Source of the DNA: Aliivibrio finisterrensis_A
GTDB taxonomy: Bacteria; Pseudomonadota; Gammaproteobacteria; Enterobacterales; Vibrionaceae
Assembly: GCF_004167675.1 (NCBI RefSeq)
Contig: NZ_SEZQ01000020.1
Reading direction: 5' to 3' (one strand)
Length of the DNA stretch: 64,000 bases
The notes under the pieces are model-generated. The model was not told where the DNA came from. It saw only the letters and a program-made list of their open reading frames with translations, and made no database searches. Of the stretch, positions 24,651 through 34,166 are shown in pieces; position 1 is the first letter of the stretch; the number at the start of each line of letters is the position of its first letter. The translations under genes were made by a program, and so were the position numbers.

Positions 24651-26672
24651 TTATTTGCTTGGCATTGGTAGAATTTCAAACATGCCATCAAACTTATCTA
24701 GTGAACCAGCCAGTTTCTCTAACAGCGATGCATCGCCTTTCACACCCGCTTGACCAGATTTGAATAATGCCTCTAGCGTTGTCTCACCAAGAACAACTTT
24801 TGTGAAATCTGCTTTGTTGATAATTAATTCAAAATCCACTTTTGGTAGCTTATCGACTTCAATGTTAGCCATATTCGCATTAGATACTTCACCGTAGTAA
24901 CGCTCTCCAAGATCTGGGTGATAAACACCGAAGTTGAAGTCAAGACCTGCGGCTTCCGCTTTTGGTGCGTTCAAACTCACAGCAATAAAGTCTAAGAACA
25001 TGCCCGTTGGAGTGTTCGCTATTACATCAGATGAAGCTAGCTTGATTGATTCTTGGATCTCACCAGTACGCAGTTCAACAGCGCCTTGCAAATAGCTGTT
25101 ACGCCACGCCATGGTTTCAGACTGGTAACCTTGCTGTTCAAAGCTGTCAGCGAGTGCAAAACGGTAATCAATGTTGTTCGGATTACATTGTACTAGGTCG
25201 TTAAACAGTTGAGATGATTCTTGATATTCACCAGCATTAAAGTGAGTCATACCCGCTTTATATAATACGTCTGCACCTGCTGCATTCACATATACACAAG
25301 ATTGATCTTTAGTTTGCAATGGGTTGGTGTTCACAGGGTTCATATCGTGGTAGCCAAGGTACAGGTTTACCACTGCACGAGCATTGTGGCTGTATGAACC
25401 GTGGTAACCGTTGGTGTGCCAAGTATCGATTTGAGATTGTGGAACGATCTCTTCAATTTGACGGCCCACATCATGAATAGTCACACCGTGATTGGCTAAG
25501 CGCATCGACTGGTTATGAATGAAACCATAGTTGTCACGCTGTAGAGTCATGTACTCAGAAATTTCGTTTACGTCAGTGTCTGCATCATTCCATACTGGTG
25601 CTGAGTGTGCTGCGTGAATATTGTCTACTAGACCATTGTCAACAAAACGCATCTTTAGCTCCGTTAGGTATTTAGTCCACACCAATGAATCACGAACTTT
25701 TGCACCACGGAAAGTATAAATGTTGTGCATACCGTCGTAAGTAAGCTCAGCGGTATTCAATGAGCGATACTCTGGCACATACAGCACAATCTCAGCAGGC
25801 GCTTCAGCCCCCGGCATGTTGATTGCGTGGAAATCGAGCCCATCAATATTAATGACTTTTTCACGCTCTTGGATCTCAATCGTCGGTGCGACTAGCGTCA
25901 CTTCACCACGCGATGCACCAAGGCCAAGTGCGTTATCTACAATGCCTTTGGTGTTGGTATCAAGGGTTGTACCGTATTGGTAGTTTGCACGGCGACCCAT
26001 TGCGGTGCCTGCGATTACGTTCTCATCAGCCAGTTCTTTGATAAAATCTTTTGGTGCGTAGATTTCAGCATCTTTCGCAAAATCACCTGATTCATAAACA
26101 CCACGTGAACCGCCAAAATGGTCGGCGTGCATGTGTGAGTAAATCATACCCGTAATTTTGTGCTCACCATTAATCGCAGGTAAGTGCTGTTTTGCGAATT
26201 CCCACGAAGCAGCTGCGGCTTGACGAGACAGAAGTGGATCGTGAATCACATAGCCATTATCTGTGCGGTAGATCGTCATGTTTGATAAGTCAGCGCCACG
26301 AATTTGATATACCCCATCCGTCACTTCGTACAGACCGCCAGCAGCGTAATTTAGCATTCCTTGACGCCAAATTGATGGATTTGCTGATGGTGGTAAATCG
26401 TCAACAGACATATCCGCCATGTATTCAAAACGGTTCTTAAGCTCGCCTGCTTCATGGGTACCAAACTCAGCAATAAGACCACGGGTAGTACGTTTAAACG
26501 CAGACGTGTCTTCCCAAGGAAGGGTCTTTGCCACTGCAGTATTTGCATTTTCAGTGAACTTAGACGCTGGTTTTCCTTCGTAAGTATCAATAGATGCATA
26601 ATCATTAGCTGCTGCGCCAAATGAAACCATAACAGAGAGTGAAAGAACTGAAAGAGTAAAACGAGTTTTCAT
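24651..26672 (-). CDS. Alkylsulfatase, SdsA1-like metallo-beta-lactamase fold (copy 1)
   Basis: The product is a secreted or periplasmic alkyl sulfate ester hydrolase releasing sulfate and an alcohol. The start at 26672 (MKTRFTLSVLSLSVMVSFGA) gives a clean signal peptide; the longer frame back to 26729 is rejected. The zinc-binding motif SHMHADHFGG is present (His180, His182, Asp184, His185), followed by the family's AMGRRANYQYG region, a helical dimerisation domain and a C-terminal SCP2-like domain. Length (673 residues) is normal for the SdsA1/YjcS family. It is divergent from a LysR gene and has a terminator behind it. A second family member lies at 52913. Confidence 0.92.
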   Translation of the reverse strand: MKTRFTLSVLSLSVMVSFGAAANDYASIDTYEGKPASKFTENANTAVAKTLPWEDTSAFKRTTRGLIAEFGTHEAGELKNRFEYMADMSVDDLPPSANPSIWRQGMLNYAAGGLYEVTDGVYQIRGADLSNMTIYRTDNGYVIHDPLLSRQAAAASWEFAKQHLPAINGEHKITGMIYSHMHADHFGGSRGVYESGDFAKDAEIYAPKDFIKELADENVIAGTAMGRRANYQYGTTLDTNTKGIVDNALGLGASRGEVTLVAPTIEIQEREKVINIDGLDFHAINMPGAEAPAEIVLYVPEYRSLNTAELTYDGMHNIYTFRGAKVRDSLVWTKYLTELKMRFVDNGLVDNIHAAHSAPVWNDADTDVNEISEYMTLQRDNYGFIHNQSMRLANHGVTIHDVGRQIEEIVPQSQIDTWHTNGYHGSYSHNARAVVNLYLGYHDMNPVNTNPLQTKDQSCVYVNAAGADVLYKAGMTHFNAGEYQESSQLFNDLVQCNPNNIDYRFALADSFEQQGYQSETMAWRNSYLQGAVELRTGEIQESIKLASSDVIANTPTGMFLDFIAVSLNAPKAEAAGLDFNFGVYHPDLGERYYGEVSNANMANIEVDKLPKVDFELIINKADFTKVVLGETTLEALFKSGQAGVKGDASLLEKLAGSLDKFDGMFEILPMPSK

Positions 26673-26717
26673 AAGTAGCCTCTTTGGGAATTCGTATTGG
26701 TATGGTGCTAATTTAGC

Positions 26718-26737
26718 GTATTGACACATAGCAATAC
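26718..26737. promoter_or_regulatory. Inverted repeat between alkylsulfatase 1 and LysR
   Basis: GTATTG-N8-CAATAC lies in the divergent promoter region (26673-26788). Its dyad spacing fits a LysR operator; the site also explains why the longer sulfatase and LysR starts are unlikely. Confidence 0.5.
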
Positions 26738-26788
26738 ATGCATGAAACTGTATTTAATACATCACAAAATGTTATGTTTGAGGAATGG

Positions 26789-27682
26789 ATGGTTTCAAAT
26801 ATAGATCTAAACTTATTAAAAGTGTTTGTGGTGGTTTATCGCCACCAGTCGATTACCTTAGCCGCGGAAGAGATGGGATTAACTCAACCAGGAGTAAGCG
26901 GTTTACTTAAGCGTTTGCAACTGCAGGTGGGAAGTCAGCTGTTTATTCGATCAGGCCGAGGGATTATTCCAACGCAGCATGCTCAAGAATTAATTCGTCA
27001 TGTTGAGCCCGCATTAGCTCAAATCAATAACGCATTGGAAGGATTAGAAGGCTTTTCGACCCAGTACCCACGCAAGTTCGTGATATACACATCAGAGCCT
27101 GTGATGTTAATGCTGTTACCTAAGTTAGAAGCCGACACTAGCTTGGGTAATGTCACTATTGAATTACAGCCAACCCACTCCAATGAAGAGGCACTGATAC
27201 AAGCGCTCAACCAACATCAAGCCGACCTTGCTATCGAAGTATCTAACTATTCAACACACTCGTTTTTTACCGAACCACTGTTTGAAGATAAGATCCGACT
27301 GATTGCACGAAAAGGACACCCTAGAATAAAAGGTAGCATTACACGTGAACAGTTTTATGACGAGAAACACATTACTTGGAAATTACGCCGTGAAGACACC
27401 TACATGGCAGATTATTTTACCGAGGAACGCCTCAGCGAACGACAAGTAGCCGCAGAGTGTACGTCTCTTGTATCATTGATGTCGATGGCTGCGGCGAGTG
27501 ATTGCATCGCAATGGTGACCGAGAGTATCGCAACCGCATTTGCCGATAAGTTGGATATACAGGTATTAGATTGCCCATTTACATCCAAGCCGGTTCACTA
27601 TCGCTTACTCACCCATAATAGAGAGCGACAAAGCCCAGCAAATATGTGGTTGCGAGAAAAAATAAAGTCCTATTTTTGTTAA
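26789..27682 (+). CDS. LysR-family regulator next to alkylsulfatase 1
   Basis: The start at 26789 (MVSNIDLNLLKVFVVVYRHQ) is preferred because GAGGAA precedes it at the right distance and the helix-turn-helix then starts at the usual residue; this gives 297 residues. The DNA-binding part is ITLAAEEMGLTQPGVSGLLK, the effector part includes LRREDTYMADYFTEERLSER and MSMAAASDCIAMVTESIA. It belongs to the NodD/LeuO-like subgroup that begins DLNLL, as does the regulator at 55021 beside the second alkylsulfatase. It probably controls the divergent sulfatase. Confidence 0.92.
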   Translation: MVSNIDLNLLKVFVVVYRHQSITLAAEEMGLTQPGVSGLLKRLQLQVGSQLFIRSGRGIIPTQHAQELIRHVEPALAQINNALEGLEGFSTQYPRKFVIYTSEPVMLMLLPKLEADTSLGNVTIELQPTHSNEEALIQALNQHQADLAIEVSNYSTHSFFTEPLFEDKIRLIARKGHPRIKGSITREQFYDEKHITWKLRREDTYMADYFTEERLSERQVAAECTSLVSLMSMAAASDCIAMVTESIATAFADKLDIQVLDCPFTSKPVHYRLLTHNRERQSPANMWLREKIKSYFC

Positions 27683-27744
27683 GCCCACTCTATCAGCAAC
27701 TAGAGTGAGCTAACATTAAAAGGTAAGCTCTTTTAGTAAACAAC

Positions 27745-28629
27745 TCAGCTATAGCTTCTGCCACTCAGCTTCTCTTGAACAAAAGCGATGAAAGTTGATA
27801 GCTTTTCGGGCGGATAAATAAGTTGTGGGTATAAGAGATAGATATTTTGGCCTTGAATGTATTCATCTTCTAATACTTTTTGCAGCATTCCATTTTCTAG
27901 CTCTTTATCCACATAGTAGTTAGCCACACGAATGATTCCTCTTCCATTTAAAGCTTGTTGTTTTAAAAGGTGGTGATCATTAACGGTTAACCAACCTGAA
28001 ATAACACTCTCTTGGGTTTTTAATGGCCACTGTTGAGTTTCTACCGCTGACAAACATTGCAACGCTGAGAGATCGTCAATTGTCTTTGGAATACCATTTT
28101 CAGCTAAATATTGAGGAGATGCACATAAACAATGCTGATAAGAAAATAATAATTTCGCAACCATATTTTCAGGTGGATGTAATGTCGCACGAAATGCCAA
28201 ATCGAAATCATCATGGTGTAAGTCATAATTCACATAGCTCGAATCAATCACGAAATTAATGTCTGGATATAAACATTTAAACTCAAAACAAATATCCAGT
28301 AAAAATCGCTCTGTAAATAAAGTGGGCGCTGTGATTCGTAGTGTTCCAGAGATACTGTTGTGGGTTTGATAAACATTTCTGTCTAAATCAAGCATGGTCG
28401 CTTTGATCTTTTTACCTTGCTCTAATATCTTTTCACCTTCCGCCGTTAAACGGACACTCCGCGTGGTTCTCACCAATAAAGCACATTGAAATTCCGCTTC
28501 TAGCTTTTTTATTTGATCAGATAAATACCCTTTAGATATTGATAAGTTTTTTGCGGCTTTAGTAAAGCTAAGTTGCTCCGCAATTTCAACAAATAGCATT
28601 AAACACTCTATTTTTTTATGTTGCTGCAT
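27745..28629 (-). CDS. LysR-family transcriptional regulator
   Basis: The start at 28629 (MQQHKKIECLMLFVEIAEQL) places the helix-turn-helix (SFTKAAKNLSISKGYLSDQI) at residues 20-45; the longer frame to 28647 is unlikely. The effector domain has DDFDLAFRATLH and LNGRGIIRVANYYV, close to the CrgA/AaeR-type subgroup. It is divergent from the aldo-keto reductase gene and probably controls it. A dyad at 28689-28710 fits its binding site. Confidence 0.9.
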   Translation of the reverse strand: MQQHKKIECLMLFVEIAEQLSFTKAAKNLSISKGYLSDQIKKLEAEFQCALLVRTTRSVRLTAEGEKILEQGKKIKATMLDLDRNVYQTHNSISGTLRITAPTLFTERFLLDICFEFKCLYPDINFVIDSSYVNYDLHHDDFDLAFRATLHPPENMVAKLLFSYQHCLCASPQYLAENGIPKTIDDLSALQCLSAVETQQWPLKTQESVISGWLTVNDHHLLKQQALNGRGIIRVANYYVDKELENGMLQKVLEDEYIQGQNIYLLYPQLIYPPEKLSTFIAFVQEKLSGRSYS

Positions 28630-28688
28630 GATGTATATCCATATCAAAAGGGCTTCAGTTTCTATACTATAACAAAAAGATTGCCCAT

Positions 28689-28710
28689 ATTGTTTTATAT
28701 AACGAACAAT
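28689..28710. promoter_or_regulatory. Inverted repeat, candidate LysR operator
   Basis: ATTGTT-N10-AACAAT contains the T-N11-A core typical of LysR sites and lies between the divergent LysR and aldo-keto reductase genes. Confidence 0.55.
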
Positions 28711-28788
28711 AATTTCATTTATGGCTACTTAATTAATCTTCACTATTGTGACTATAATGAGGCCTACCTACATTAATGAGTATTTATT

Positions 28789-29703
28789 ATGAGTCATGTT
28801 GAAAAAGTACTAATGGCACCAAAAGGCCCTACATTTTCTAATCTAGTTCAAGGTTATTGGCGTTTAGATTCATGGGGAATGAACGCACAACAACGTCTGT
28901 CTTTTCTAAAAGCACATGTCGAAATGGGCATCACAACCGTTGATCATGCCGCAATTTACAGCGCTGGTCATTGTGAGACCTTATTTGGTGAGGCACTAAA
29001 ACTTGACCCTACAATGCGAGATCAAATTGAGATCGTATCTAAATTTGGTATTAATGGTATTGCTACCGGAAATGGCGAAAAGCGTGTTTCTCATTATGAC
29101 AGCAGTAAGCAAGCAATTTTAGACTCAACAAACAATTCATTACAACGTTTAGGTGTAGAGCAACTTGATACATTACTGGTGCATCGTCCTGATTTCTTAA
29201 TGAATGCCGACCACGTTGCAGAAGCCTTCGCTGAGTTAAAACAAAGCGGTAAAGTTAAGCACTTTGGTGTATCAAACTTCACGGCTTCTCAATTTGATTT
29301 ACTGCAATCACGTTTAGATATGCCTTTAGTAACAAACCAAGTTGAAATTAACCCAATGAACTTTGATGTTCTAGAAAGCGGTGTGTGTGACAAACTACAG
29401 CAATACCGTGTTAGACCAATGGCATGGTCATGTTTAGCTGGCGGGAATATCTTTAGTGAGCAAACCGAGCAAGCAATACGCTTACGTCATACATTAGCTG
29501 AGCTAGCTGAAGAGTTAGGCGCAACCTCAATTGATCAAGTAATTTTCGCTTGGGTATTAAAACATCCATCAAACCCTGTTGCGCTTATTGGTTCTGGTAA
29601 AATTGAAAGAGTTAAAGAAGCGGTTAATGCTCTTGCTTTGCAAATGAACTCTGAACAGTGGTACCGCGTTTGGGTTGCATCAAAAGGTCATGGTGTCGCA
29701 TAA
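28789..29703 (+). CDS. Aldo-keto reductase
   Basis: A 304-residue cytoplasmic NADPH-dependent oxidoreductase with a TIM-barrel fold, closest in outline to the YdhF group. The start has the barrel's LVQGYWRLDSWGM; the catalytic Tyr/Asp region is TVDHAAIYSAGHCETLFGEAL (near residue 50), Lys is in IVSKFGING, His in DTLLVHRPDFLM, and the cofactor-binding end is ALIGSGKIERVKEAV. The substrate is unknown. It is divergent from a LysR gene and is followed by a strong terminator. Confidence 0.92.
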   Translation: MSHVEKVLMAPKGPTFSNLVQGYWRLDSWGMNAQQRLSFLKAHVEMGITTVDHAAIYSAGHCETLFGEALKLDPTMRDQIEIVSKFGINGIATGNGEKRVSHYDSSKQAILDSTNNSLQRLGVEQLDTLLVHRPDFLMNADHVAEAFAELKQSGKVKHFGVSNFTASQFDLLQSRLDMPLVTNQVEINPMNFDVLESGVCDKLQQYRVRPMAWSCLAGGNIFSEQTEQAIRLRHTLAELAEELGATSIDQVIFAWVLKHPSNPVALIGSGKIERVKEAVNALALQMNSEQWYRVWVASKGHGVA

Positions 29704-29752
29704 GCATTCCCCCTATCTTCGATCTATTCATTAAATAGATATTCTCAAAGAG

Positions 29753-29798
29753 AAAAGGGTTAAGTGCTTTCTTTATATTAAGCACCTTAACCCTTTTT
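29753..29798 (+). terminator. Terminator after the aldo-keto reductase
   Basis: AAAAGGGTTAAGTGCTT pairs with AAGCACCTTAACCCTTTTT. The sequence is nearly the same as the terminator at 48651-48697. Confidence 0.88.
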
Positions 29799-29844
29799 AA
29801 TAAACGAATTAAACTGTGATAGCTAATTAATTCAGATCATACGT

Positions 29845-30927
29845 TCAACACGCTTCGGCAAATACCTTTCTCTCTGAACACAAACGCTTCCCCGCTTCAT
29901 CAAACAAATGCAAGTGCTGCTTTGCAACGTTAAGCGTCAGAGATTCTTGAGTGGCAAATTCTAACTCTGGCGTTAACGCAGTAAATGTTTTGCCACCCAC
30001 CAAGCCATGCACTAATTGGTTCGGCCCTAACGGTTCAACTGCTTGCACACTTAGTGGAAAGCTTAACCCTTCATTTACTGGCTCTAACAAAGCGTGTTCA
30101 GGTCTAATACCCAGCTGTATTGTCTGAGCAGGTAAATGTGCGTATTCAGCCAGAAAGACACTTTGTTGATCAAACTTAATCACCCCATTCACAATCTCGG
30201 CTTGATGGAAGTTCATCGCAGGGCTACCAATAAAACTCGCCACAAAGGTGCTTGCTGGTTGATGGTAAACCTCTGATGGTGTGCCAATTTGCTCAATCTC
30301 ACCTTGGTTTAGCACGATAATGCGATCTGCCAAGGTCATCGCCTCCACTTGATCATGAGTCACATACACACTGGTTACGCCTAGCTCTCGTTGCAGTTTT
30401 TTAATTTCTAAACGCATGTGGGCGCGCAGTGAAGCATCTAGATTAGATAATGGCTCATCAAACAAGAACAACTGTGGATCACGCACAATCGCACGTCCCA
30501 TAGCAACACGTTGACGCTGCCCACCCGATAACTTTGCAGGCTTTCTGTCGAGATAATCTGCGATCTTGAGTGTTTCTGCCACTTTTTCAATTTTTGCAGC
30601 AATAGTTTGTTTATCGACACCACGGTTTTTTAGCCCATAAGCCAAGTTGTCATACACCGTCATGTGTGGGTATAACGCATAATTTTGAAACACCATCGCA
30701 ATATCACGACTGGCTGGTTTTTCAGTATCAATACGGCGATGATTTAGCTCAATTTCTCCACCAGTAATCGACTCTAATCCTGCGATAGAGCGCAAGATGG
30801 ATGATTTACCACAGCCCGATGGGCCAACCAATACAATGAACTCGCCCTGCTTAATATCAACAGAAACGCCCTTTACCGCTTGGTGGCCATTGTCGTAAGT
30901 TTTTACTAAATTTTTAAGTGCTAACAT
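29845..30927 (-). CDS. ugpC: Glycerol-3-phosphate ABC transporter ATP-binding protein
   Basis: A 360-residue ATPase that powers the Ugp importer from the cytoplasmic face. The Walker A GPSGCGKSS (near residue 37), Q-loop MVFQNYALYPHMTV, signature LSGGQRQRVAMGRA and Walker B LFLFDEPLSNLDA are all intact, and the C-terminal regulatory OB-like domain typical of the MalK/UgpC group is present (LGIRPEHALLEP). It is the last gene of ugpBAEC. A short hairpin (30960-30979) separates it from ugpE. In E. coli the UgpC regulatory domain senses phosphate status; the same is likely here. Confidence 0.93.
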   Translation of the reverse strand: MLALKNLVKTYDNGHQAVKGVSVDIKQGEFIVLVGPSGCGKSSILRSIAGLESITGGEIELNHRRIDTEKPASRDIAMVFQNYALYPHMTVYDNLAYGLKNRGVDKQTIAAKIEKVAETLKIADYLDRKPAKLSGGQRQRVAMGRAIVRDPQLFLFDEPLSNLDASLRAHMRLEIKKLQRELGVTSVYVTHDQVEAMTLADRIIVLNQGEIEQIGTPSEVYHQPASTFVASFIGSPAMNFHQAEIVNGVIKFDQQSVFLAEYAHLPAQTIQLGIRPEHALLEPVNEGLSFPLSVQAVEPLGPNQLVHGLVGGKTFTALTPELEFATQESLTLNVAKQHLHLFDEAGKRLCSERKVFAEAC

Positions 30928-30959
30928 CGTTCTATCTCTTCACAAATTGGGTATTGGCA

Positions 30960-30979
30960 ATGCGGTTTCATCACCGCAT
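30960..30979 (-). other. Intercistronic hairpin between ugpE and ugpC
   Basis: ATGCGGT-TTCATC-ACCGCAT is a perfect 7-bp stem in the 60-bp gap. No T run follows, so it may affect mRNA stability rather than termination. Confidence 0.5.
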
Positions 30980-30987
30980 CTGCACGG

Positions 30988-31830
30988 TTATTTCTCGGTT
31001 TCAACAAGGCCTTTAACAAACCAACGCTGAAAAATAATAACCACTAAAATCGGTGGCAACATGGCGAAAATAACCAGAGCAAAGGCTTGATCGTAACGCG
31101 GTTGGCTACTTTGGCTTATGTCGCTCAATAACTGTTTCACGCCCATGACGATGGTGTTGTAGCTCTCATCTGTCGTCATCATGATTGGCCATAAATATTG
31201 ATTCCAACCCACCACAAACATGATGATGAAAATCGCGGCGATCATGGTTTTTGATAACGGCAATAAAATATCGATAAAAAATCGGATTGGTCCTGCGTTA
31301 TCAAGCTGAGCCGCTTCTAACAATTCATTTGGAATGGTTCTAAAAAATTGACGAAAGAAAAAGGTCGCCGTCGCCGATGCAATTAACGGTAAAATTAACC
31401 CTGAAAAGCTATTCAACATTCCTAAGTTCGCCACTACTTCATAAGAAGGAATAATACGAACTTCTAATGGCAGCAATAACGTGACAAATATCAGCCAAAA
31501 CCACAACGAAGCAAAAGGCATACGAAAATACACTAATGCGTAAGCTGCCATCATCGAAATAATGATCTTGCCAATTGCAAAGCCAAGTCCCATCACCATT
31601 GAGTTAATGATCATTGATTTGGCATTCACATCCGTACTAAAACCGATGCTCTTATCCCAGACCTCCCCGTAAACCTCAAAGAAGTTACCGCCCGGCCACC
31701 ACTGCAATCCATCACTAATAATAGTGTTTGGGTTGTGGGTAGAGCTGGCGAAAATTAGCCAAATAGGGATGATCATAAAAAGCGCCCCTGCTATTAGGAT
31801 CACATGATCGAACCATTGATTCTGTTTCAT
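30988..31830 (-). CDS. ugpE: Glycerol-3-phosphate ABC transporter permease UgpE
   Basis: An inner-membrane permease of the MalG type with six hydrophobic segments. The EAA loop that docks the ATPase is visible as ELLEAAQLDNAGPIRFFIDILLP near residue 190. The start at 31830 (MKQNQWFDHVILIAGALFMI) is chosen because homologues begin close to the first membrane helix; the frame is open to 31860, where it would overlap nothing. The gene follows ugpA closely (14-44 bp depending on start). Confidence 0.92.
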   Translation of the reverse strand: MKQNQWFDHVILIAGALFMIIPIWLIFASSTHNPNTIISDGLQWWPGGNFFEVYGEVWDKSIGFSTDVNAKSMIINSMVMGLGFAIGKIIISMMAAYALVYFRMPFASLWFWLIFVTLLLPLEVRIIPSYEVVANLGMLNSFSGLILPLIASATATFFFRQFFRTIPNELLEAAQLDNAGPIRFFIDILLPLSKTMIAAIFIIMFVVGWNQYLWPIMMTTDESYNTIVMGVKQLLSDISQSSQPRYDQAFALVIFAMLPPILVVIIFQRWFVKGLVETEK

Positions 31831-31874
31831 AATAAAATTCTCATCATTGCTGTGTACCAATACATCTCTTTGAA

Positions 31875-32756
31875 TTAATAGTGCACACGTTTTTCAACAA
31901 ACTTAAATTGCACCCAAGTCAGCATTAAGACTAAAACCAGTAACACCACAGATTGCGCCGCACTGCCACCAATGTCTGTCCCAATAAAGCCATCACGATA
32001 AATCTTATAAACCAACGAGGTTGTACCCCCACCGGGACCGCCCGATGTTAAGGTATCGATAACCCCGAAGGTTTCAAAAAAGGCATAGGTTAAGTTGATG
32101 ACTAATAAGAAAAAGCCTGTAGGAGCAAGCAGCGGAAAAGTAATGGTCCAGAAACGACGGCGATCACTCTCACAATCCAACATTGCTGCTTCGTTCACCG
32201 CAAATGAAATAGACTGTAACCCTGCAAGAAAGTAGATAAAGTTAACCGAGACTTGCTTCCACACCGAGACTAAAACCAAGGTTAACGTGGCATCAAAAGG
32301 ATTGGTGTATAAACTAAAATCCCAACCAAGGCTGGCAAAAATATCGGTAAAAACACCAATATGAGGATTAAAAATAAAGCCGCCCATAATACCAGCCACC
32401 GCAGGAGCAACCGCATACACCCAAGTGAGCGTGATTTTATAAGCACTCTTACCATGCAAAATATTATTGGCTTTCACCGCCAGTAAAAGTGCGATGGCTA
32501 ATGATAAAAATGACACCACAATGGCAAAGCCAACCGTGAAAAAGATCGATCTTAAATACTCTGCCGAGCTAAAAATAATGCTGTAATTCTCTAAACCGAC
32601 AAAGGTTGATGACAATCCCCAAGGGTCTTCTAGCATAAAGGAGAGATAAACGGCTTCTGCTGCGGGATAGAAAAAGAACACTGCAATAATGGCGATTTGG
32701 GGCACTAAAAGCGCATAAGGCAACGCCGAGTGGGTAAATTGTTGTCGTTGTTCCAC
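31875..32756 (-). CDS. ugpA: Glycerol-3-phosphate ABC transporter permease UgpA
   Basis: A 293-residue inner-membrane permease, MalF type, with six hydrophobic segments and the EAA loop NEAAMLDCESDRRRFWTITFPLL near residue 190. The SGGPGGGTTSLVYKIYRDGF segment near the end is characteristic of UgpA-like permeases. It forms the channel with UgpE. A terminator-like hairpin lies between ugpB and this gene, which would lower its expression relative to the binding protein. Confidence 0.93.
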   Translation of the reverse strand: MEQRQQFTHSALPYALLVPQIAIIAVFFFYPAAEAVYLSFMLEDPWGLSSTFVGLENYSIIFSSAEYLRSIFFTVGFAIVVSFLSLAIALLLAVKANNILHGKSAYKITLTWVYAVAPAVAGIMGGFIFNPHIGVFTDIFASLGWDFSLYTNPFDATLTLVLVSVWKQVSVNFIYFLAGLQSISFAVNEAAMLDCESDRRRFWTITFPLLAPTGFFLLVINLTYAFFETFGVIDTLTSGGPGGGTTSLVYKIYRDGFIGTDIGGSAAQSVVLLVLVLMLTWVQFKFVEKRVHY

Positions 32757-32788
32757 TGTTATAACCTACTACATTAAAAAGAAAAAAA

Positions 32789-32820
32789 TCACTGTGACTA
32801 ACCGAAATCAACCACAGTGA
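32789..32820 (-). terminator. Intra-operon terminator/attenuator after ugpB
   Basis: TCACTGTG and CACAGTGA pair, and on the minus strand the stem is followed by seven T residues. It lies between ugpB and ugpA and should stop part of the transcripts, keeping the binding protein in excess over the permeases. Confidence 0.75.
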
Positions 32821-32827
32821 ATCCTTG

Positions 32828-34120
32828 TTATTGCACCGAACGTGCGAAACGGTTTAACATTACTTTGCTTTCTTTATCAATATTGGCGAGTGCTTTTTCT
32901 ACCGTAATTCGGTCTGCAAATACGTTATCAAACTCTCTATGCATTACCTCTTGGATTTGTGAGTAAAAACCTAAACGGTAACCACGCGTCCACTCGCCAC
33001 CCGGTAAACTCAACTGTTTTACGCCCACTTCTGCATCTGGCTGTTCTTGGTAGTAGCCTGATTGTTTTGTCATGTCGTAAGCCGCTTTGGTAACCGTCAC
33101 ATAACCGGTCGATTTATGCCAAAACATTTGTGTCTCAGGACTTGTTAAGAAATTAAAAAAAGCTGCAACGGCTTGCTCTTCTTCTTTTGGCTTACCATCA
33201 ATGGCAAATAAGGCAGCGCCACCAATAAAGGTACGGCCTGCCTCTTTATTGACTGATTTCCAGTACGGTAAATACGTTGTACCTAACTCAAAATCAACAC
33301 GGTTACGTAACCCACCAAACGAGCCTGATGAGCCTAACCACATTGCTACTTTTTGTTGCTCAAACGGCTGTTGGTTTGCATCCCAATCTGAGCCGTAATA
33401 CTTGTAGTACCCTTTATCTGACCACTCTTTTAGCTTGTTAAAATGCATTGCCATGTCTGGCGTATTAATCATGATGTTGGTCGCTGGTGCATCAAAACCA
33501 TTGTTTTTATTAGCAACGGGAAGGTTATGGCGAGACTTGAAGTTTTCGAACATGATCCAAGGCGTTAAAGATTGTGAGAAAGTAGCGTAGCCTTGTGCTT
33601 TTAATTTTTTCGCGACTTGTTCTAGCTCTTCATAGGTTTTAGGCGCTTCTACCCCTGCTTTTGCAAGAATGTCTTTGTTGTAATAAAGCACAGGCGTTGA
33701 GCTGTTGAATGGCATGCCAACCATTTTTCCATTGCTGTCTGCGTAGAAGTTACGAACCCCTGCAATGTAGTCTTTGTTATTAAATGAATAGCCAGATTGA
33801 ACGAGAATATCTTCGACAGGTTTTGCAACCCCAGGCGCATTGATAATGGTTGCGGCACCCACATCGGCCACTTGCAGAATGTTCGGCGCTTGGTCGGCAC
33901 GATAAGCGGCAATGCCTGCGGTAAGTGTCTCTACGTATGAGCCTTTAAACACTGGGGTAATTTTGTATTCATCTTGTGACGCATTAAAATCACGAGCAAT
34001 AGTATTGACTGTTTCGCCTAGCTGACCACTCATTGCATGCCACCAAGTAATGTTGGTTTCAGCCATGGCTGTCGTTGAAAGTAATGACGCTAGAACACCT
34101 GTTATCAATTGCTTTTTCAT
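32828..34120 (-). CDS. ugpB: Glycerol-3-phosphate-binding protein UgpB
   Basis: A 430-residue periplasmic solute-binding protein. It has a signal peptide (MKKQLITGVLASLLSTTAMA) and UgpB-specific sequence: ITWWHAMSGQLGETVNTIAR at the mature start, APNILQVADVGAATIINAP, VGMPFNSSTPVLYYNKD and MWLGSSGSFGG. It captures glycerol-3-phosphate and glycerophosphodiesters for UgpAEC. It is the first gene of the operon, preceded by a Pho box and -10 element and followed by a partial terminator. Confidence 0.94.
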   Translation of the reverse strand: MKKQLITGVLASLLSTTAMAETNITWWHAMSGQLGETVNTIARDFNASQDEYKITPVFKGSYVETLTAGIAAYRADQAPNILQVADVGAATIINAPGVAKPVEDILVQSGYSFNNKDYIAGVRNFYADSNGKMVGMPFNSSTPVLYYNKDILAKAGVEAPKTYEELEQVAKKLKAQGYATFSQSLTPWIMFENFKSRHNLPVANKNNGFDAPATNIMINTPDMAMHFNKLKEWSDKGYYKYYGSDWDANQQPFEQQKVAMWLGSSGSFGGLRNRVDFELGTTYLPYWKSVNKEAGRTFIGGAALFAIDGKPKEEEQAVAAFFNFLTSPETQMFWHKSTGYVTVTKAAYDMTKQSGYYQEQPDAEVGVKQLSLPGGEWTRGYRLGFYSQIQEVMHREFDNVFADRITVEKALANIDKESKVMLNRFARSVQ

Positions 34121-34166
34121 CTTATTCCCTAATGATTTAGTATGAGTAACCGTTTATGTGATGCTC

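Noticed and set aside
26673..26729. Longer alkylsulfatase 1 start at 26729
   Set aside because: It would place 19 residues before a perfect signal peptide and run through the divergent promoter and its dyad.
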